This document shows positions 54,111 through 64,000 of a stretch of 64,000 bases of DNA, in pieces; position 1 is the stretch's first letter; every line of letters starts with the position of its first letter. The translations under genes were made by a program, and so were the position numbers. The stretch comes from Stenopsyche tienmushanensis. Taxonomy: Eukaryota > Arthropoda > Insecta > Trichoptera > Stenopsychidae. The DNA lies in contig WACJ01000119.1 of the NCBI GenBank assembly GCA_008973525.1, forward strand, positions 921,639 through 985,638, given 5' to 3'. Below the pieces are notes generated by a model, which was not told where the DNA came from, did no database searches, and saw only the letters and a list, made by a program, of their open reading frames with translations.

Positions 54111-54499
54111 TCCTTTGATTAATGAGTTAATTTTCATGAGAAAAAATATTTATAATGTACAACAGATCGTCTAGATTTCTTACGATGTTTTCGTCTTCAC
54201 TTTCCATTTATCTTCAAGTATCTTAAAGTATACATTTTTAAAAATATAAAATGAACACCAAATTTTTCGTTTAATACATAGTAAAATTGAAAATATTCAC
54301 ATAGTTATTTTAGGGAAATATAAAATAAATATTGTTATGATCAAGGATGAGTTCAGGAAACATTAACAATAAAGGTCTTATGAAAATACTCACTCAAGTC
54401 TGATCGCAGCATATGCGGGATTACTCATCAACGGATTAAAGACAAATACTTTCAAAAAATGATATTTTAAAATAATATTATTTTTTAACCAAATACGTG
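54111..54499. other. Unassigned AT-rich DNA
   Basis: Nothing recognised. Confidence 0.35.
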
Positions 54500-54665
54500 A
54501 CTCGGACCGTAGTAGATGGGACGAAAGTGAACGTGCGTCGAATAAAAAGTCTCTCGTCTTAGATAACTTCTTTATTAAACACGAGAGAGAGATCTGGCTG
54601 CGGGAAGGACGTTCTTCCGCAGCCAAAGCTATCCAACGACTCCTCACAAATCAAATGACAAATGT
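54500..54665 (-). mobile_element. LTR-like repeat, divergent partial copy
   Basis: GAATAAAAAGTCTCTCGTCT, CACGAGAGAGAGATCTGGCT and GGGAAGGACGTTCTTCCGCA match the family, with the GACGTTCTTCC variant shared with 12.84-13.06 kb. Confidence 0.5.
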
Positions 54666-54792
54666 GCACGCGCAAGAAGGGTGCTACTTCTCGACTTCTT
54701 TCTTCAGCAACTGGATCAAAACGCTTCCTGTTCCGTTAAATAAATGTATTTCTAATGACAACAAAATTCCGGATTATATTTGAATCACCCTC
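54666..54792 (+). mobile_element. m5 mariner terminal fragment
   Basis: The reverse complement begins TACGAGGGTGATTCAAATAT and continues ATTAGAAATACATTTATTT and AACGGAACAGGAAGC, collinear with the m5 left end at 20.67-20.79 kb. It abuts the LTR-like copy. Confidence 0.55.
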
Positions 54793-55928
54793 GTATTTAA
54801 CATTTTTATTTTTTTAAATGTATTTTATCATCAGATTCATCTAAAATCTTCCGCGTACAAAGATTTATAGCCTGTAGTAAGATGGCGTGTTTATTAGTTC
54901 TTCCAATTCTTAATTATGCCCAAAATCTGGATGTTATTATTTTTTAATGCCTTATAAAGATTTATCTAAATCTTGGTCCAAATGCGGTCCTTGTAGACGC
55001 AGACATATTAACTAGTACTTAACACATCCAGATTATCGTGCAGACTAAATCCTTGTAAATGCTCCCTCTCCTGGGGAAAGTTAAAGCCTTCTGCGTTATC
55101 TGATCTCATCTTCATTATGTACCATTCCCTGTGCCATCAAACCCTCATCATTCGCCGATGTTAATTGTATTAAATTGGGAGTATTATCTTGTTTAATATT
55201 GGAACTGGCCTCGCAAGTACCATTGATCTCAGATGATATATTTTTCTAGACGGTTTTTTAATGGATGATTCATTCATATTGCCAGACCATGTCCAATTTA
55301 AAATTAAAGCGATTCAGATGGATATTTTCGAAGTAAATTGAAAATTCCAGACACCATTACTTTTGGTGGCTTAGCATTTGACAGAGGGAATATTATGTCA
55401 AATCCAGCATTATAATGGAATGACCGATGTATGCATTATTGTAATAAATAATAATCCGCAATATTTCAGCATCCAAGGACGGTTAATGAATTTTCTTCAT
55501 ATTTTTGCGGAGAAGCTTTCCCGGCTTCATTTCCATAATTGAATGGATTTTCCTGCTTCCCCCATAAAGCCTGTTTTGTAAATTGTCCGCTCTTTTTTTC
55601 TTGCAAGTCTTTGATTTAACTCGACAGCGCGTATTAGCGGAACACGAAAACGTTTTGTATATTTTTGCCCATTTGAATATTAAATTATCCATATAAATAA
55701 TGCAAACGTCAAAACGCCCCTCCCCCTCAAGGAGTAATGCAGAACGTGGAAAAAATGAAAATTCGTATCGAATATTTATGTTCGACAGCGAGAAGGCGGA
55801 TCTGAAGTTTGTGTTCTCCGTGTATGTATGATATTTATAGATGCCGAAAATCAGCTTTTTTATGGATTTTTTTTTGTATTAGATTTAATTCTGAAATTCG
55901 GCGAGTCCCCGGGCGACTCCCCATCCCA
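54793..55928. other. Unassigned DNA
   Basis: No recognised element; 55.45-55.9 kb is slightly less AT-rich. No domain in the frames. Confidence 0.35.
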
Positions 55929-55929
55929 A

Positions 55930-56290
55930 TGTGCTCGTCGGGATGGCCGCGTTAGCACACGGGTCTGTTCTTCTATCGGGCCGTGATATTATTGAACGAA
56001 CGGATGGGAATAGACGGGCGTCGAATAGAAAGACTCTCTTCTCTAAATAACTATTTATTCCACGCGAGAAAGATCTGGCTGCATGAGGGACGACTTTCCG
56101 CAGCCAAGGCTAACCGACGACTCTCCCGACTCCTGCCTCCTACGCGTCACTCCCCAACTGGTAACGGTGCACGCGCAAGAAGCGATAGGTCGGTATGCAA
56201 GTGTAATGTCTCCGCAGGGCCACAAGAGATGGCGCTGTTAAAATAACACATTGCGCCTGAAGAGAGATGGATAATGTTACTGTTAATCTG
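55930..56290 (-). mobile_element. LTR-like repeat, near-complete copy
   Basis: Collinear with 18300-18682 from GTGCTCGTCGGGATGGCCGC (the element's 3' end) through CTAAATAACTATTTATTCCA and GATCTGGCTGCATGAGG to ATGGCGCTGTTAAAATAACA and an AACAGTAACATT-like 5' end. Read on the element strand, the 3' end GACGAGCACA is followed by TTGGGATGGGG, possibly a deleted form of the TTGGTGTCAGAAGTGGGATGG word. Confidence 0.6.
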
Positions 56291-56464
56291 GGAAATTAAA
56301 TCTGCTTAGATTAACATCGCCGCGGTTTTGCTTGATGACACGCATTCGGCTGATCCAATTTTATTTAGCTTTATCGCATAAATTTAGCAGAATTTTCTGA
56401 ATGGCGTTCATTATGTTGACTTTGAGGCTATCAATTGTTTACGGGTTATAAGCATTGATTTGGG

Positions 56465-56611
56465 ATTTAAAATAGCTCCAAAAGAATAAATCTAAAGACA
56501 TTAAATCCATCCGAGATAACCATGCCCTCAAATCGCTCGTGCATAATTTCCATCGTGGCATGCGCTGTATGGCATGTAGCACCGTCCTGTTGGAACGGCA
56601 TGTTGTCGGTA
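56465..56611 (-). pseudogene. Transposase fragment with FQQDGATCHTA motif
   Basis: The minus strand reads NMPFQQDGATCHTAHATMEI, then MHERFEGMVIS, a stop-free but decayed continuation, and FILLELF. The WFQQDGATxHTA...FLWGY layout is that of DDE transposases of the IS630-Tc1-mariner superfamily that are abundant in insects; the aspartate of QQDGA is the second catalytic one. The region is too short for a lineage call, and no termini were seen. Confidence 0.6.
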
Positions 56612-56672
56612 TCCTTATTATTTTATTTGCATACGCCGTTCAACGCTGTAACCTTCTATGGTGATTTGCCAT

Positions 56673-57832
56673 ATACACTTAAACCTTTTTTTGTGCGATA
56701 TATGCATTCCGCGAAAAATCACACGAAAAAGTCATGACAAATATTTTAATTAATTTACCGAGTAATTCAAGCTTAATCTTCTAACTGTCAGGTATTTTAG
56801 AGATAGTGGACGAGAAGTTGTTCATTTTCTGTGGCAATATTCAAGCATGATGTCCGAGCGCGAGGCACTCATTCGTCGTATCAGCGGTCCGGAAAGCGGA
56901 CCATTTGAACACACAGAATATGTGTCCTTTTTTAAGGCTTTTTGCAGCATTTTCAGTGATAAATGCGTACCCTCAGAGGCTAATTCATATTAGTGATTCG
57001 CATCAAATGAGGTCGCGAGCAAGACTAGACTTTCCCCCACTCATAAAATCTATGTATTTATTTATTTTACTATTTTTTTATCTAGTGTCAATTTACAATA
57101 TATATGTATTATATATATCCTACTTGGCTTTTTAGTTTTAATTTGCAAAAATCTAGCTAGTTTCTCCGCCGTCCTCATGTTCTTTTATTTCATGTGTGAA
57201 GTGATGGACTCATGTTTCATCTATGGTTATGATTCGACGAAAAACTCGGCTTTATTGCTATGAAATTTCACCAAATACACTCTAACACACACAAAAAAAA
57301 TCTATAACTTACATAGAAAAAGTGTAGATGCGTTTCATGGATTTTAAAAACCGCATAAATTTGAAACAGCTATATAAAATGTATCGAAAATCGCATAAAA
57401 AAAGTTAATAAAAAATAGAAAAACAGTGCAATTAAAAAATAACATTTTGGTAACATTTAAAGGACGTCTAGCATCATTGCTAAAATTTGTTAAAGCATGT
57501 CTATCTGTTAAAGGATGTCTGACATCTGACATCTCAAATGAGAAATACTAATTATTTTAATTACAAACTGTCATCGTTGTATGATCAAAACGAAACATTG
57601 GAAAAATCCAAAAAAAACGAAATCAATATTTTCAAAAATCTAAATCTGAAAAAAGGGCGTGATCCTAATTTAGCGATAGCAGATGCAATATGATTTACTT
57701 AGTGTTGATGATATATTTATTATCCAAAATATCTCGATACGTACTCTTTGTGAAATTTAAAAAATGCTCTAAAAAAACCGCATAATTTCAGAATCGCACA
57801 AAAAAAATCGCACAAAAAGAGGTTTGAATGTA
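56673..57832. mobile_element. CGCATAA-family TIR element carrying mariner and LINE pieces
   Basis: The left end TACACTTAAACCTTTTTTTG and the right end, in reverse complement TACATTCAAACCTCTTTTTG, are inverted and both continue TGCGAT. Interior repeats CGCACAAAAA, AAACCGCATAA match 15.7 and 21.6-22.2 kb. Between about 56840 and 57270 lies a LINE 3' part (ATTCGTCGTATCAGCGGTCC; LFAAFSVINAYP in one frame) followed by m1 mariner sequence around the first catalytic block (GATGGACTCATGTTTCATCT on top, DET-WVHH in translation). The element therefore either captured or was hit by an m1 composite. No transposase of its own. Confidence 0.6.
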
Positions 57833-59116
57833 CTTCTTAACAATTCAAAATAAATTTGACAGTATATAATATCAGGGCACATTATAAATTACCTTTATCC
57901 GCATTCTATAAGCAAGAGCGAACAATGGTGTTTTTATATTCCCGCAAACAGTGTGTTAATGTGGAATTAGTTCATAGCCACTAGTGCATTAGACCCACAA
58001 GGGCGACTCGTTAGATGATCTTAATTAATTATTTACAAATAACATAAATATAATAATGGGACAAAATAAAAAAATATTAATCATTATTATTTATATGAAC
58101 ATGTCGAAATTTTATGACATTATACAAATATCAGTTTTTAGCTAATGATTTTTAATCAAAGTTATATAGATTTGTGAGCTTGTATATAACATGACTTGAA
58201 TAAATCGACTGGAATAAATTATGATTGGGATAGTTTTTGCATTACTTATTCTCACAATGGATTCCACGCCAGCCAATATATTCAGAAAGTGTTCGACTCA
58301 AAGCAATTTTTTTCGTTCATGACGCTTTTCCTGCGGCCTCTGGCCTCTCGCCAAAGTTTTTCAGCATAAATCCCAGTTTTTCAGAGGGCCACCGGCAATC
58401 GGTGCCATCCAGTACAAGCATTATGCCGAGAGAGACCCGAGTTATAATCCAGGCACCGAGATAGATGCCAACCGGATGAGACCGTAAAAACGTCCCGATG
58501 ATTCGTCTGAAAGGGAAGGGAAAAAAGGGAATCTGCGATCAGATTATGGCAGGGAGTGTTTGAGAGAATCCGGAAAGACTGGCTCGTTTCTTTCTCTTCA
58601 GATGTGATGCTCGGAACGACCACTTTAGTAATATACCCAGCATTTGTCTTGATGAAGGCAATTTCGATTGGACACTTCAGGGACGATTTAAGACATAATT
58701 ACCGCTACATTCGGGAATATTCTGCTCTAAATTCCCATTTGAGATATGCGCTGAAAATAATTTATTGCATATTTCAGCTGGTATTGTTACGTGAATTTTA
58801 ACGTTATGAAATATCCCTTACAGGATGCTGATAACTCCGTTTGTTAAGTCACGCATAAACACAAACATGTGTGTAATGAATGTAGATGAGTTATTATTAA
58901 GCTTTGAGAATAATTAATGAAGATGTCTTACCCCGGAGGCGGATGGTAATAGTTCGCGACAATGATTATCCCTGAAGCTCTCCTTCATTAAATATTCCCA
59001 AGGTCATCCACATGGCTAAACTACTCATATTTACAACAAAATAAAGGCGTACTCATCAATTGATAACTTAAATTGTACGTTTTTATTATATTTATAAGAA
59101 AAATTTGAATAATCAA
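57833..59116. other. Unassigned, partly unique DNA
   Basis: 58.24-58.8 kb is less AT-rich and unique within the window; frames of 75-81 codons have no recognised domain. At 59117 a TTAACCCTTTCAATGCG word resembles the TTAA-element ends at 10407 and 32722. Confidence 0.35.
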
Positions 59117-59150
59117 ATTAACCCTTTCAATGCGAAAAATATTGATGCAT

Positions 59151-60565
59151 ACGAGGGTTGTCCCAGAAGTACCCGACCGAAACGCACAAAAAAATCATCG
59201 AACTCCTTAAAATAATCATCAATCAACGCCTCTTTATTGCTGACAAATCTTTTACCACCGGGCCAATTTTCAAGTTGATGGTCTTATCTGGAGATGGAAC
59301 TGCCATCGCTCTATTTAGAGCCGATTCTCATATTTCAGTCCATCCTCAGATATATTCGGGCATAGTGTACGGTCGCGAGACGCTCATTTGTCCGAATCAG
59401 CGATTCGAAAGGCGGACCGGTTGAGCACACAGACTTTATGATCACTTTTTGACTAACAGTACATAGCCGGGGCCTTCAACTTTAGTTGTTTAAATGTGAA
59501 CGCGAGCAAGACTAGATTTTCTCTTCCCCCATAAAAAAATATATTTATCTGTTTTACCCCAGTTTTATCTAGCTCTAATTTACAATATACATCCATATAT
59601 CTTAGCCGGTTAATTGGTTTTAGTTTTCAATCATTTAGATAACCTAACTAGTTTTCTCTCCGCGCTTTTTTAAAGCGGGCTGGCATGTTTTTTTAGCTCA
59701 GTTATGAAATGATGAATCCATGTTTCATTCATGGTTATGAATCGACGGAAAAATTCGGCTTTATTGCTGTGAAACATTTTTAAAACGCTCAATTGAAACA
59801 TCTTCACGTCGCTGGTTTTGTTCTATTGTGAGCAATCGCGCCACTCATCTTGCGCACAGCTTTCTCATGTAAAAATTTTCAATCAATATGCAATATACAA
59901 CATTTTTTAAATCGGGCCATGATATTGCTGGACGAATGCATGGGAATAGATGGGCGTCAAATAAGAAGATAGATCTGGCTGCAGGAGGGACGACTTCCCG
60001 CAACCAAGGCTAACCTACGACTCTCCCGGCTCCCGCCTCCTGCGCGTCACTACCCAACCGGCAACGGTGCACGCGCAAGAAGCGATCGGTCAGTATGCAA
60101 TGATATACAGGTGCAATGTTTCCGCAGGGCCACAAGAGATGGCGCTGTTAAAATTAAACATTGGACCTGAAGAGAGACGGAACATGTTGCTGTTAATCTG
60201 AAAAGATAAATCGCCCACACTACACTCGCATATACGATGTTCGTCTTGGCAGCTCGTACGGCCTTGTTTGAACTCTGCCACCTAATATTTTTCTGTTGTA
60301 AATGAAAAAGCAAACTCTTCCAGAGTAGAATTTAGCTCGACTTTGATATTGATCACATCACATAATGATGAACAATTATTTCCATGTCTACAAATACACT
60401 GAAAACCTTCATTATTGATGGCTGCCAAACAAACACTAAACAACGTAGCTTCTCTAAACTTGCAATTTAAGCTTTTTAGGGCAGGTACTTTCTATCGAGT
60501 ATTTTGTTTTTAAACAACAATCCCCATCTTTATGTTAGGTCGGCTACTTCTGGGACGACCCTCCT
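59151..60565 (-). mobile_element. m1 mariner with both termini, carrying a LINE 3' end and an LTR-like insertion
   Basis: The left terminus ACGAGGGTTGTCCCAGAAGT and the right terminus, reverse complement AGGAGGGTCGTCCCAGAAGT, match over about 28 bp. Order from left: decayed transposase tail, LINE 3' part (about 59330-59620, GGCGGACCGGTTGAGCACAC), first catalytic block RRFITMNETWIHHF near 59700-59760 (the aspartate of DETW is asparagine), a decayed MRKLCA region near 59850, LTR-like insertion (59920-60222), first DNA-binding part (FKQGRTSCQDEHR), right end. It is the best-bounded copy and the reference for the composite. It cannot make transposase. Confidence 0.75.
59920..60222 (-). mobile_element. 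LTR-like repeat inside the m1 composite
   Basis: GGGCCATGATATTGCTGGAC, GATCTGGCTGCAGGAGGGAC, CAACCGGCAACGGTGCACGC and ATGGCGCTGTTAAAATTAAA follow the family in order. The AATAAATAGTTAT part is deleted, leaving GGGCGTCAAATAAGAAGATA. Mariner sequence resumes at about 60225, so the LTR-like sequence entered after the composite formed. Confidence 0.6.
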
Positions 60566-61010
60566 AAATAATATTGTAAAAATAATGATTTCATGGACAA
60601 TAACAAATGATGAATGATGATTTTTAATTCCAAATTTATCACCAAAATAATAAGCACAATACAGGAAATTTTGCACAGGTCAAGGGCCCCAATTTCAATC
60701 AGTTCGTTCAGCCATTCGGTTTATTCAGTTTCATACAGCCAGTATTCAGCCATTGAAGCTATACGACTTCATAAATGCACTTCAATCTTGTGCACCGAAA
60801 AACCTCTCTCCCACATTTTCCAAGTCCATTCTTTCTACTGGATTAAATTTTAAGGCTTTCGCAGCCATGCATTTTTCAAAATCTACTAAAATGAATGGGA
60901 TATACAGCGGATTCAGTGGAAAGCTCTTTGTTCTTATGCATTTCATTTTGATGCTGTTATTATGAGAACACATTCAACAAATGTGAATATATTATATCAC
61001 ATGCTATAAT
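60566..61010. other. Unassigned DNA
   Basis: Short frames at 60.6-60.97 kb overlap on both strands without known domains. Confidence 0.35.
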
Positions 61011-61602
61011 ACGAGGGTCGTCCAGAAAATAGGGTTACAACTTTAATATGGGATCGAAAATTGCTTGTATTTAATTGAAACCCACAGGATACTTCACGAA
61101 TATATTAAATTATATTTCAACGTACCGACGGGGCACCAGCTTTTGTATGACAGTGTCATAGACCTCCTCCGCCAGCTCTTTATGGATTCTGGGGTACACC
61201 CCACTACAGTACTACCTTTTACTACAGTAAAATTTTACTACTAGTACTACCTTTTACTACTTTTACTACTAGTACTACCTTTTACTACAGTAAAATACCC
61301 ACAATATTACCAAGTATCACACCCACTTCATGACATGTTGTCGACTCATCACATCACTGCTATAAACTTTCAAGAGCTTCTGATGGATATTCGCAGTGGT
61401 ATTGGGTTAATGGGAGAACTGCGTGGATTTTGCATAGACGGGAGGTGGCGGGAATGCACGACGACTTCTCCATCGGAAGAATTTACTGCGACTGAACAAA
61501 ATGGCTGACAAACACGCGAGATCAATAAAACTGACAATTAAGATCCCTCCTACACGCCAGGTGCGCAAACTTCGAAGCTTTATTTTCTAGATAGCCCTCG
61601 TA
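61011..61602 (-). mobile_element. m2 mariner, internally deleted copy with both ends
   Basis: Left terminus ACGAGGGTCGTCCAGAAAAT, right terminus in reverse complement ACGAGGGCTATCTAGAAAAT, with TA at both edges. The left part is the transposase tail in reverse (GACAGTGTCATAGACCTCCT, GCCAGCTCTTTATGGATTCT) and the right part is the leader in reverse (GACTGAACAAAATGGCTGAC). About 592 bp against a normal 1.3 kb; the core is replaced by a TACTAC-rich tandem stretch at about 61200-61290. Confidence 0.75.
61200..61290. repeat. Tandem ACTACCTTTTACTAC stretch
   Basis: The words CTAGTACTACCTTTTACTAC and CAGTAAAATTTTACTAC alternate two to three times at the internal deletion point of the m2 copy. Confidence 0.75.
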
Positions 61603-62804
61603 TGACACAGTTGGCATAATAAACGTGAAATTCTAGATCCTTGTTAAATGAAGGTTGAAGAGATTATGATCGCTTTTATAGACTCTTCCATCGATAGCGT
61701 TCCCTCAAACGCTCATTATTTCACAGTTGAACACAAAAAGCAATCATTCGAAAGGAATCCAAAGCACAGGATGCAGTTAAGGCTGCATTTTATGCATTTT
61801 AAAACGTGGTAGCGGATTTACATTTCAAAGAATGCGATATGCATGAACTGCATTCGTCTGAAAGCTGAGCATGCATGAAAATCCTTAAGCATATTCAAAG
61901 CCATATTCATCTTTGAATGCGTTATATTCTCTTAAAAGATGTCATATTTTCCTTGTATAGACAAACGACCGCTTTGTATTATACAATTATATAACATATC
62001 GTAAAAATAAATGCGTTTAAATGTAAATTTGGCATTTAATATGGGTACCGAAAAATAATCAAAATTTTTATCAAAAGTCAATTTATATCGAGACACGGTT
62101 CATGAAACGCACACTTTGTGTTCCCATGGTTGGCTTGGAATACTCTTCTTAAGAACTCTTCTTGGAATAATTATCGCTTCAGGGGCGCGTTTCAAATAAG
62201 GAAGTTTCTAAGGAAGAAAATAATAAATTACGTTAGGAATCTCTAGATCGTTCCTAGAATAGGAATTGTATAATGATATGCATTGTCGCTAATCACACAA
62301 AAACATCTAACAACTTGGTTTGGTGGTGGTATTTGACTTTTTTAACTATGAATAAAAATGGGTTCTATATAATATAAATAAAACATAGTAGCTGTGTAAT
62401 ATACAATAAAATCGGCTTGCTACTGGTGTAGTGGTCACTTTATGCTACTTATAGACGCACATACAGTAGAGGCGGCACAGCGCATGCGTGTAGCGTTTCT
62501 ATGACGAATACGATAGACATAGATACTACAAACGATTATCCCTCTTCTTCCGAAAAACTTTCTGCCTTGCGTTTCACTTTTCGTGACGTTCATGCCAATT
62601 TGCCCTATCGCACGCACGGATTTCGCTTTAAATTATCCTCCTCTATGGTGGGACTAGATATGTCTAGATATGAATACTATCTAAAATTAGAACTAATAAT
62701 AAAAATCAATTATAGTTAATAATAAAAATATACTTGATTTTGACATTAATTACATTGATTTTGGACATCGCAATAATGGATGTATGAACTAGTGCATTAT
62801 TGAA
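61603..62804. other. Unassigned DNA with a MITE half copy
   Basis: At about 62152-62215, TTGGAATAATTATCGCTTCA, then GCGCGTTTCAAATAAGGAAG is the right half of the GCGGCAGG MITE family (33.7 and 37.7 kb) without its end. A short CpG-richer segment at 62.5-62.65 kb has no recognised frame. Confidence 0.4.
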
Positions 62805-63185
62805 ACACCGCTTCCATTGTGAGCAAACGCGGCACTCATCTTGCGCACAGCTTTCTCATGTCCAAAATTTTCAGTCATATACGAATTGCAGCACTTTTTG
62901 AAATGTTTATCATATCTGCTAGCTCGCACACTTTCAATTGACGGTCACCCAATACCATTGTGTACTTCTGACACCATTTTTGGAGTAGTCACCTCAATTG
63001 GTCGACCATTGCGAAGTTCATCTTGGCAGCTCGTACGACTAGTTTATAATATCCTTCACAATATTTTAATTAGTGTTAACGACTGAGCAGATTCCCCTAG
63101 AAGTAGAAACTAGCTCCGGACTTTGATATGTGCTGAACTGGAGAACCTTCAAAACTTGAACTTAAGCTTAATAAAGCAGGTATGT
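62805..63185 (-). pseudogene. m1 mariner N-terminal half
   Basis: The top strand carries CCATTGTGAGCAAACGCGGC, CTTGCGCACAGCTTTCTCAT, a decayed helix-turn-helix region, GGTCACCCAATACCATTGTG and GTCGACCATTGCGAAGTTCA, in the same order as the 22.5-22.8 kb copy. No catalytic block and no terminus. Confidence 0.55.
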
Positions 63186-64000
63186 ACAACCACCATCTAT
63201 GATATATGTTCGAATCGGATATTCCTGGGGAAAAAAGTCGAGTAAAAAAAACGATTTACAAATTATATTTATATATCACTAGCGAAATACCCGTCATGCA
63301 TTGGCAATGCACAACGCATTAATAATTATTTGAAAATAAATGCAGTTACGGTGGTTTGGTTACTTCAGGTCACGTGTAAGCCGCAAGCCGAAGATCTGGG
63401 ATCCAAAACATATGCATCACTCGCGTCGTGTCTCGAAGACCGACCTTAAAATAACCGTATTTGCGCACGCAGAATCCTATTCTCTCGCCCGTCCCCAGTC
63501 CAAACTTGCATTCACCAACCAATATGCGCGAACATGGGCATCATACAATATTTTTACTGTGCCTATGTTATTTCCACAATTGTAAACAGTACGTTTTAAT
63601 CGCAATCGGATGAACCGCAATTGAGTGCTCCTTATAATACACGTCAGCATGTTTGTAAGCTTCAGTTGATTCGACCGACCCTGAAACATGACATGCAGTA
63701 TTTCCATTTGGAAATTGAATCCCGAGTCGATCGTCGATCATGATTACTTCACTATCATGGTCTGTATTGTGACGATTTGGATGATTTCTTTGTTCGGTCG
63801 TAAATTTTTACGTCAAGAATCGTAGCAACCAAATGTGTTTTACGACCGTTTGAAAACAAATTTTGACGAATGTTCCGCATATTTTGGCGCAATTTTACAC
63901 GACGTGAGGGGTTTTTTTTTACCATAAATTCGCCATTACATAGGGCCGATATTTATTCGTTTCCGAAATCCCGAACGTTTGCCCCCGGTCCATGAAACAC
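63186..64000. other. Unassigned DNA
   Basis: At 63283-63312 CACTAGCGAAATACCCGTCA is followed by TGCATTGGCAATGCAC, similar to a word near 1592-1619. The last 500 bp show no recognised element. Confidence 0.35.

Noticed and set aside
58237..58801. Possible host exons in a unique island
   Set aside because: Short overlapping frames on both strands and no domain; kept only as unassigned DNA.
1..64000. Endogenous viral elements or a host gene cluster
   Set aside because: No viral polymerase, capsid or glycoprotein motif was recognised beyond LINE RT and LTR-like ends, and no multi-exon host gene could be supported.

Overview
The window reads as repeat-rich, AT-rich animal nuclear DNA, almost certainly from an arthropod and most probably an insect. 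The reasons are several mariner lineages, an R1-type non-LTR retrotransposon, a hAT transposon, TTAA-flanked miniature elements, and a G-rich minisatellite that contains the insect telomere word TTAGG. I found no convincing host protein-coding gene and no functional tRNA, rRNA, CRISPR array or virus. Families are named from motifs read by eye; no database search was run, and the insect order cannot be fixed from this sequence.

Layout. 1-5.5 kb: unique-looking DNA with mariner scraps and one LTR-like copy. 5.55-11.1 kb: the most informative locus, a nest of at least four layers. An old mariner (called m2 here) is split by a 5.2-kb hAT element (5636-10802, 7/8-matching target duplication). The hAT holds a 15-bp minisatellite (consensus TTAGGTTGGGGTATG and variants), and the minisatellite is split by a 5'-truncated R1-like LINE with an unbroken 700-codon reverse transcriptase ORF and a 27-A tail. 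11-25 kb: LTR-like fragments, a Mutator-like transposase pseudogene, Helitron-like termini, MITEs and a rosa-type mariner. 25-33 kb: LINE 3' ends and stacked mariners. 33-49 kb: MITEs, further m1/m2 mariner copies, a hAT MITE with a perfect 8-bp target duplication, and unique TAATTA-rich islands. 49-64 kb: an RTE/CR1-like reverse transcriptase fragment, three LTR-like copies, a large TIR element, an m1 mariner with both ends, and a deleted m2.

Mariner lineages are labelled by their terminal repeats: m1 (GTCCCAGAAGTACCCGACC), m2 (GTCCAGAAAATAGGG), m3 (GGAGGACCCGAAAGTATTCG), m4 (TTAGGGTGTCCCATAAG) and m5 (ACGAGGGYGATTCARATRTAAT). Several m1 copies carry the same LINE 3' end between their two transposase halves, which suggests that a composite element was amplified. 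Every transposase seen is broken; only the R1-type RT ORF is uninterrupted. The intervals between mobile elements look single-copy. A few are GC-richer and full of TTAATTAA words and could be regulatory DNA of a distant gene, but that is inference.
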